Of a stretch of 10,839 nucleotides of DNA, positions 8,691-10,839 are shown in pieces; position 1 is the first letter of the stretch; the number at the start of each line of letters is the position of its first letter. Under the pieces are notes generated by a model. The model saw only the letters and a list, made by a program, of their open reading frames with translations. It ran no database searches and was not told the origin of the DNA. Source of the DNA: Prevotella sp. HUN102 (GTDB taxonomy: Bacteria > Bacteroidota > Bacteroidia > Bacteroidales > Bacteroidaceae). The position numbers and the translations under genes were made by a program. The stretch covers positions 1 to 10,839 of the forward strand of contig NZ_JIAF01000002.1 in NCBI RefSeq assembly GCF_000688375.1, read 5' to 3'.

Positions 8691-9302
8691 ATGATATACG
8701 GTTACATTAGAGTGAGTAGCGACAAACAAACAGTAGAAAATCAACGCTTCGAAATCACAAACTTTTGTGAGAAAGAACGGCTGTCAATAGACGACTGGAT
8801 CGAAGAAACCATCAGTGGAACTAAAAATTATAGCAAACGTCAGCTAGGTAAATTACTAAAAAAAGTGGGCAAAGATGATATTATCATTTGCAGCGAATTG
8901 TCCCGACTTGGGCGTAACTTATTTATGATAATGGAAATTCTCAATATATGTATGACCAAGGAGTGTCGTGTCTGGACAATCAAGGACAACTACCGTCTGG
9001 GCGATGACATTCAGAGCAAAGTCCTTGCCTTTGCTTTTGGCCTGTCTGCTGAAATTGAACGCAATCTGATCAGTCAACGCACGAAAGAGGCATTAGCACG
9101 AAAAAAGGCAGAAGGAATCGTGCTCGGTCGCCCCAAAGGGCGGAGGAGTTCACCCGAAAAATACAAATTATTCGGTAAGGAAGTGCTTATATCGGAATTG
9201 TTGAAAAGTGGAATCTCCAAACGGAAAATATCAAAAATTTGCAAAGTGGACAGGAATACCCTTGCACGATTTATTGAACTTAATAAATTGATGGTAAATT
9301 AA
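8691..9302 (+). CDS. Mpi-like serine DNA invertase / site-specific recombinase
   Basis: This 203-residue small serine recombinase shows the catalytic serine Ser9 within YIRVSSDKQ with Arg7 beside it. SELSRLGRN (68-76) supplies Arg72 and Arg75. A long E helix follows around AFGLSAEIERNLISQRTKEA (114-133). After GRPKGR, a C-terminal helix-turn-helix at about 165-195 (ISELLKSGISKRKISKICKV) binds the crossover site. Length and motif order match the Bacteroidales invertase family of which Bacteroides fragilis Mpi, the global inverter of capsule promoters, is the known member (GYIRVS-DKQTVENQR, AFGLSAEIER). All catalytic residues that can be checked by eye are intact. Its stop overlaps an ATG in the next frame (TAATG at 9300-9304). 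No inverted-repeat crossover pair was found in the window, so targets, if any, lie elsewhere. It may instead be a transposon-borne resolvase. Confidence 0.88.
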   Translation: MIYGYIRVSSDKQTVENQRFEITNFCEKERLSIDDWIEETISGTKNYSKRQLGKLLKKVGKDDIIICSELSRLGRNLFMIMEILNICMTKECRVWTIKDNYRLGDDIQSKVLAFAFGLSAEIERNLISQRTKEALARKKAEGIVLGRPKGRRSSPEKYKLFGKEVLISELLKSGISKRKISKICKVDRNTLARFIELNKLMVN

Positions 9303-9330
9303 TGAGCGATATTGTGCTACTGCTCGCCCA

Positions 9331-9534
9331 ATGTTGGGTGGAGAAGTTTACCTTACAGGCGAGGAGGTTTGCAGCCTATTACGGTTGAGCACACGTACAC
9401 TTCAGGAGAATCGGGACAATGGCACGATTGCATACTGCAAAATCGGGGGCAAGGTACTCTATAAGCAAAGCGACATTCAAGCCATGCTTGAAAGACACTA
9501 TTACCCAACACCCAAGAAGCCATGCCGAGCATAG
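9331..9534 (+). CDS. Excisionase/MerR-like helix-turn-helix protein
   Basis: This 67-residue protein consists mostly of a winged helix-turn-helix. [20 protein letters not shown] (7-26) is the helix-turn-helix and [21 protein letters not shown] (33-53) the wing and following helix. The fold and the S-TRTLQ-RD-G pattern are those of Bacteroidales conjugative-transposon helix-turn-helix proteins related to excisionases (Xis/DUF3853-like). Such proteins bend DNA for excision or act as regulators. Homologues usually have 20-40 more residues at the N-terminus. Here the frame is open back to 9298 but has no better start, and a TAATG-coupled ATG at 9302 enters another frame that would join this one only through a frameshift. 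The gene may therefore have lost its natural start. It overlaps the next gene by 13 bp (9522-9534). Confidence 0.65.
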   Translation: MLGGEVYLTGEEVCSLLRLSTRTLQENRDNGTIAYCKIGGKVLYKQSDIQAMLERHYYPTPKKPCRA

Positions 9535-10241
9535 ATGAAAAGAGAAGAGCCATTTTAGAGCAAGCCATCAAGGATATGGGAAATTATGGCGTTAAACTCC
9601 GCAAGCCCGAAGACCATCCTTTTTATGACCAACCCGATGATTATGAAGAAGAGAAGAAAAAGTTCGAGCCCATTCAAGTGGAGGAAACAGAAGAGAGTGA
9701 GAGCCACGAGGAGATTTCCCAAACATCATATCAAGAGACGGATTTGTCTTCAATGGACAAATCAGCCTCTGTGGAAGCAACTCATCAGCGAGTGGGAAAA
9801 TCCAAGGTCAGAAAGCGTTTAGCCGACTTTCAGGGCAAATACCTCCAACCACTTCATATTAGCCATCGCAAAGCCGTATATGTTTCAGAAGAAACACAAA
9901 AGCGGCTGGGCTATGTCGTGCGGAAAATTGGCGAGCATGGAGCGAGTATTTCGGGCTATGTGGAGATTTGCGATTTCCGCACGGCAAAGGACATCGGTAT
10001 CGATCGCCCCGAGAAAAACGAGATACTGCACAACATACCGCCAACGCCGGAGCAGGAGGAGTTCATCGGCAAGCTGATGGAGTTCGCCAAGACGGGTAAT
10101 GCCACACTCTTGGGACGTGCGCCGCTCAGCGAGAGCGAGGAAAAGGCAAAGATGCTTATCGCCACAGACTATGCCCGGAAAAAAAATCAAGAAATATGTA
10201 TTTTCCAGATAACCAATAGGATAAGGAAGAATAAAGGATAA
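9522..10241 (+). pseudogene. Chimeric ORF: DUF3408 N-terminal part fused to a fragment of conjugative-transposon helicase/methylase
   Basis: The 239-codon frame is a hybrid. Residues 1 to about 147 are DUF3408-like, the small DNA-binding (TraB-like) proteins of Bacteroidales conjugative transposons. They have an acidic low-complexity linker (41-82) followed by the conserved end region [20 protein letters not shown] and [20 protein letters not shown]3408 protein would then read on into its last helix. Instead [38 protein letters not shown] and [20 protein letters not shown] (about 150-220) follow. These are a recognisable internal stretch of the giant helicase/adenine-methylase protein of the same transposons. 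From about residue 220 the frame leaves that family and ends in an A/T-rich tail ([19 protein letters not shown]). The joins lie near 9963-9972 and 10176-10186. Translation is open throughout and could make a stable protein, but a natural function is unlikely. It reads as a deletion scar. Confidence 0.8.
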
Positions 10242-10323
10242 AAGGGTTACGAGTTGGAAACGAGCGAGTTTCTTTCCCTTTCTTTATTCTGCAATACCTC
10301 AAAGACCACATTGTTCTATGTTG

Positions 10324-10331
10324 CAAAGATA
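10324..10331 (-). promoter_or_regulatory. Possible antisense -7 box
   Basis: On the minus strand TATCTTTG matches the Bacteroidetes -7 consensus and points into the 3' end of the chimeric ORF. No TTTG is found at the right distance. The only minus-strand ORF it could serve does not look like a real gene, so an antisense RNA or chance is more likely. Confidence 0.25.
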
Positions 10332-10480
10332 ATGATTCTTTTATGAAAAGCAGTAGGAATTGGAGAAAAAATACTTGTTGCACTGTGTTTTTTACTTTCT
10401 CACAACTTCGAAACAGATAAAAAGACAGCACAATACCACAAATATAGCACAGAATAAGCGATTTAGTGAAATTGAATTGT

Positions 10481-10488
10481 TATCTTTG
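10481..10488 (+). promoter_or_regulatory. -7 box for the XRE repressor and restriction genes
   Basis: TATCTTTG matches the Bacteroidetes -7 consensus exactly, 32 bp before the ATG at 10521, which implies a start near 10494 and a 5' UTR of about 27 nt. The -33 TTTG is not evident (TTTA is close but misplaced). The position fits a promoter for the following operon. Confidence 0.6.
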
Positions 10489-10520
10489 CACTTGATAATT
10501 GTTAATCAAAGGCTTGGAAG

Positions 10521-10718
10521 ATGAGACTGAACAGAATAAAACTCGTGCTTGTGGAAAAAGAAGTTTCCCAGACGCAATTGGCAAAGGACTTAGGTAAAAG
10601 TTTCAGCACAATCAATGCGTATTGTAGCAATCGCAAACAGCCCTCCTTGGACTTGCTGAATAAAATAGCAGAATATCTATCCGTGAATATCAAGGACTTA
10701 ATTGTCGATAATAAGTAA
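10521..10718 (+). CDS. XRE-family helix-turn-helix regulator
   Basis: This 65-residue protein is nearly all Cro/C1-type helix-turn-helix. IKLVLVEKEVSQTQLAKDLG (6-25) covers helices 1-2, KSFSTINAYCSNRKQPS (26-42) the recognition helix and turn, and LDLLNKIAEYLSVNIKDLIV (43-62) the closing helices. It is complete, with no extra domain. The start follows TTGGAAG, a purine-rich stretch a few bases upstream. Small XRE proteins of exactly this kind sit directly before type I restriction genes in Bacteroidales, and this one ends 6 bp before the start of such a gene. The likely role is controlling its expression so that methylation precedes restriction. That is inference from context; the protein itself shows only DNA binding. 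Confidence 0.8.
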   Translation: MRLNRIKLVLVEKEVSQTQLAKDLGKSFSTINAYCSNRKQPSLDLLNKIAEYLSVNIKDLIVDNK

Positions 10719-10724
10719 GCAGGC

Positions 10725-10839
10725 ATGGAAGAAAAAATATCAAAGTCAGCTTTCTGCGAAGACAGCAGAGTAAAATTTCCAACTCTTATGCACCTTATGG
10801 GCATGGGATTCAAGTATGTTTCTCTTAAAGGCCTGAAAA
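10725..10839 (+). CDS. Type I restriction endonuclease R subunit, N-terminus (runs off the window)
   Basis: Only 38 codons are visible. They include SAFCEDSRVKFPTLMHLMGM (8-27) and then FKYVSLKGLK. The pattern of an acidic EDSRVK, a hydrophobic helix PTLxHLxxxGF and a Y-x-S-L end is typical of the start of HsdR proteins of one type I family (EDSRVK-P-LxHLxxxGYxYxSxK). HsdR is the ATP-dependent translocase and nuclease of the type I restriction complex. The ATG lies 6 bp after the regulator's stop, so the two are probably one transcript. The nuclease and helicase motifs are beyond the window, so function and intactness cannot be judged. A different nuclease or helicase with a similar N-terminus cannot be excluded. 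Confidence 0.6.
   Translation, partial: MEEKISKSAFCEDSRVKFPTLMHLMGMGFKYVSLKGLK

Noticed and set aside
10156..10431. 91-codon minus-strand ORF
   Set aside because: It has low-complexity, Ser/Phe/Leu-rich content, overlaps the end of the chimeric ORF and has no family resemblance; it is probably intergenic and antisense.
10502..10813. 103-codon minus-strand ORF
   Set aside because: It is a shadow of the XRE regulator and the restriction gene start.

Overview
The window comes from a member of the Bacteroidales. It carries one complete rRNA operon on the minus strand with the usual 16S-tRNA-Ile-tRNA-Ala-23S-5S order. Its promoters are of the Bacteroidetes type (TTTG, about 20 bp, TAnnTTTG), and the flanking genes belong to Bacteroidales families: a Mpi-type DNA invertase, a DUF3408 protein and conjugative-transposon helicase sequence. 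The variable 5' region of the 16S gene looks closer to Prevotella/Paraprevotella-like sequences than to Bacteroides sensu stricto, but this was judged by eye and the genus is not settled.

Positions 1-2000 (left flank) are mostly decayed genes, all on the minus strand. From right to left they are: the last ~135 residues of an ABC exporter ATPase (related to peptidase-containing bacteriocin/peptide exporters), a small HlyD-like membrane-fusion protein broken by a frameshift, a short remnant resembling the C-terminal DNA-binding end of a Bacteroidetes regulator, and an unrecognised pseudogene with two frameshifts and a stop. That last pseudogene still has a perfect-looking promoter. Together they look like the ruin of a peptide-export operon.

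Positions 2000-7885 hold the rRNA operon. Transcription runs right to left from a strong promoter with an A/T-rich upstream element at about 7814-7883. It passes through a ~400 nt leader, then 16S, tRNA-Ile(GAU), tRNA-Ala(UGC), 23S and 5S, and ends at a Rho-independent terminator at 2153-2191. Complementary segments flanking 23S form a likely RNase III processing stalk.

Positions 8000-8690 hold a DUF1648-type four-helix membrane protein (minus) and a 238 bp divergent intergenic region. Positions 8691-10241 hold three plus-strand genes: a Mpi-like serine DNA invertase, a small excisionase/MerR-like helix-turn-helix protein that overlaps the next gene, and a chimeric ORF. The first ~147 residues of the chimera are DUF3408. 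They are joined in frame to ~70 residues from the interior of the giant helicase/methylase protein of Bacteroidales conjugative transposons, followed by a non-homologous tail. This stretch is read as the deletion scar of a conjugative transposon.

Positions 10481-10839 begin a new unit: a Bacteroidetes -7 box, a 65-residue XRE repressor-like protein, and the first 38 codons of what looks like a type I restriction endonuclease R subunit. The window ends inside this gene, so the system behind it is not visible. No CRISPR array, retron or clearly new system was seen. The most notable items are the transposon chimera, the lone invertase with no visible target, and the XRE-led restriction locus at the right edge.
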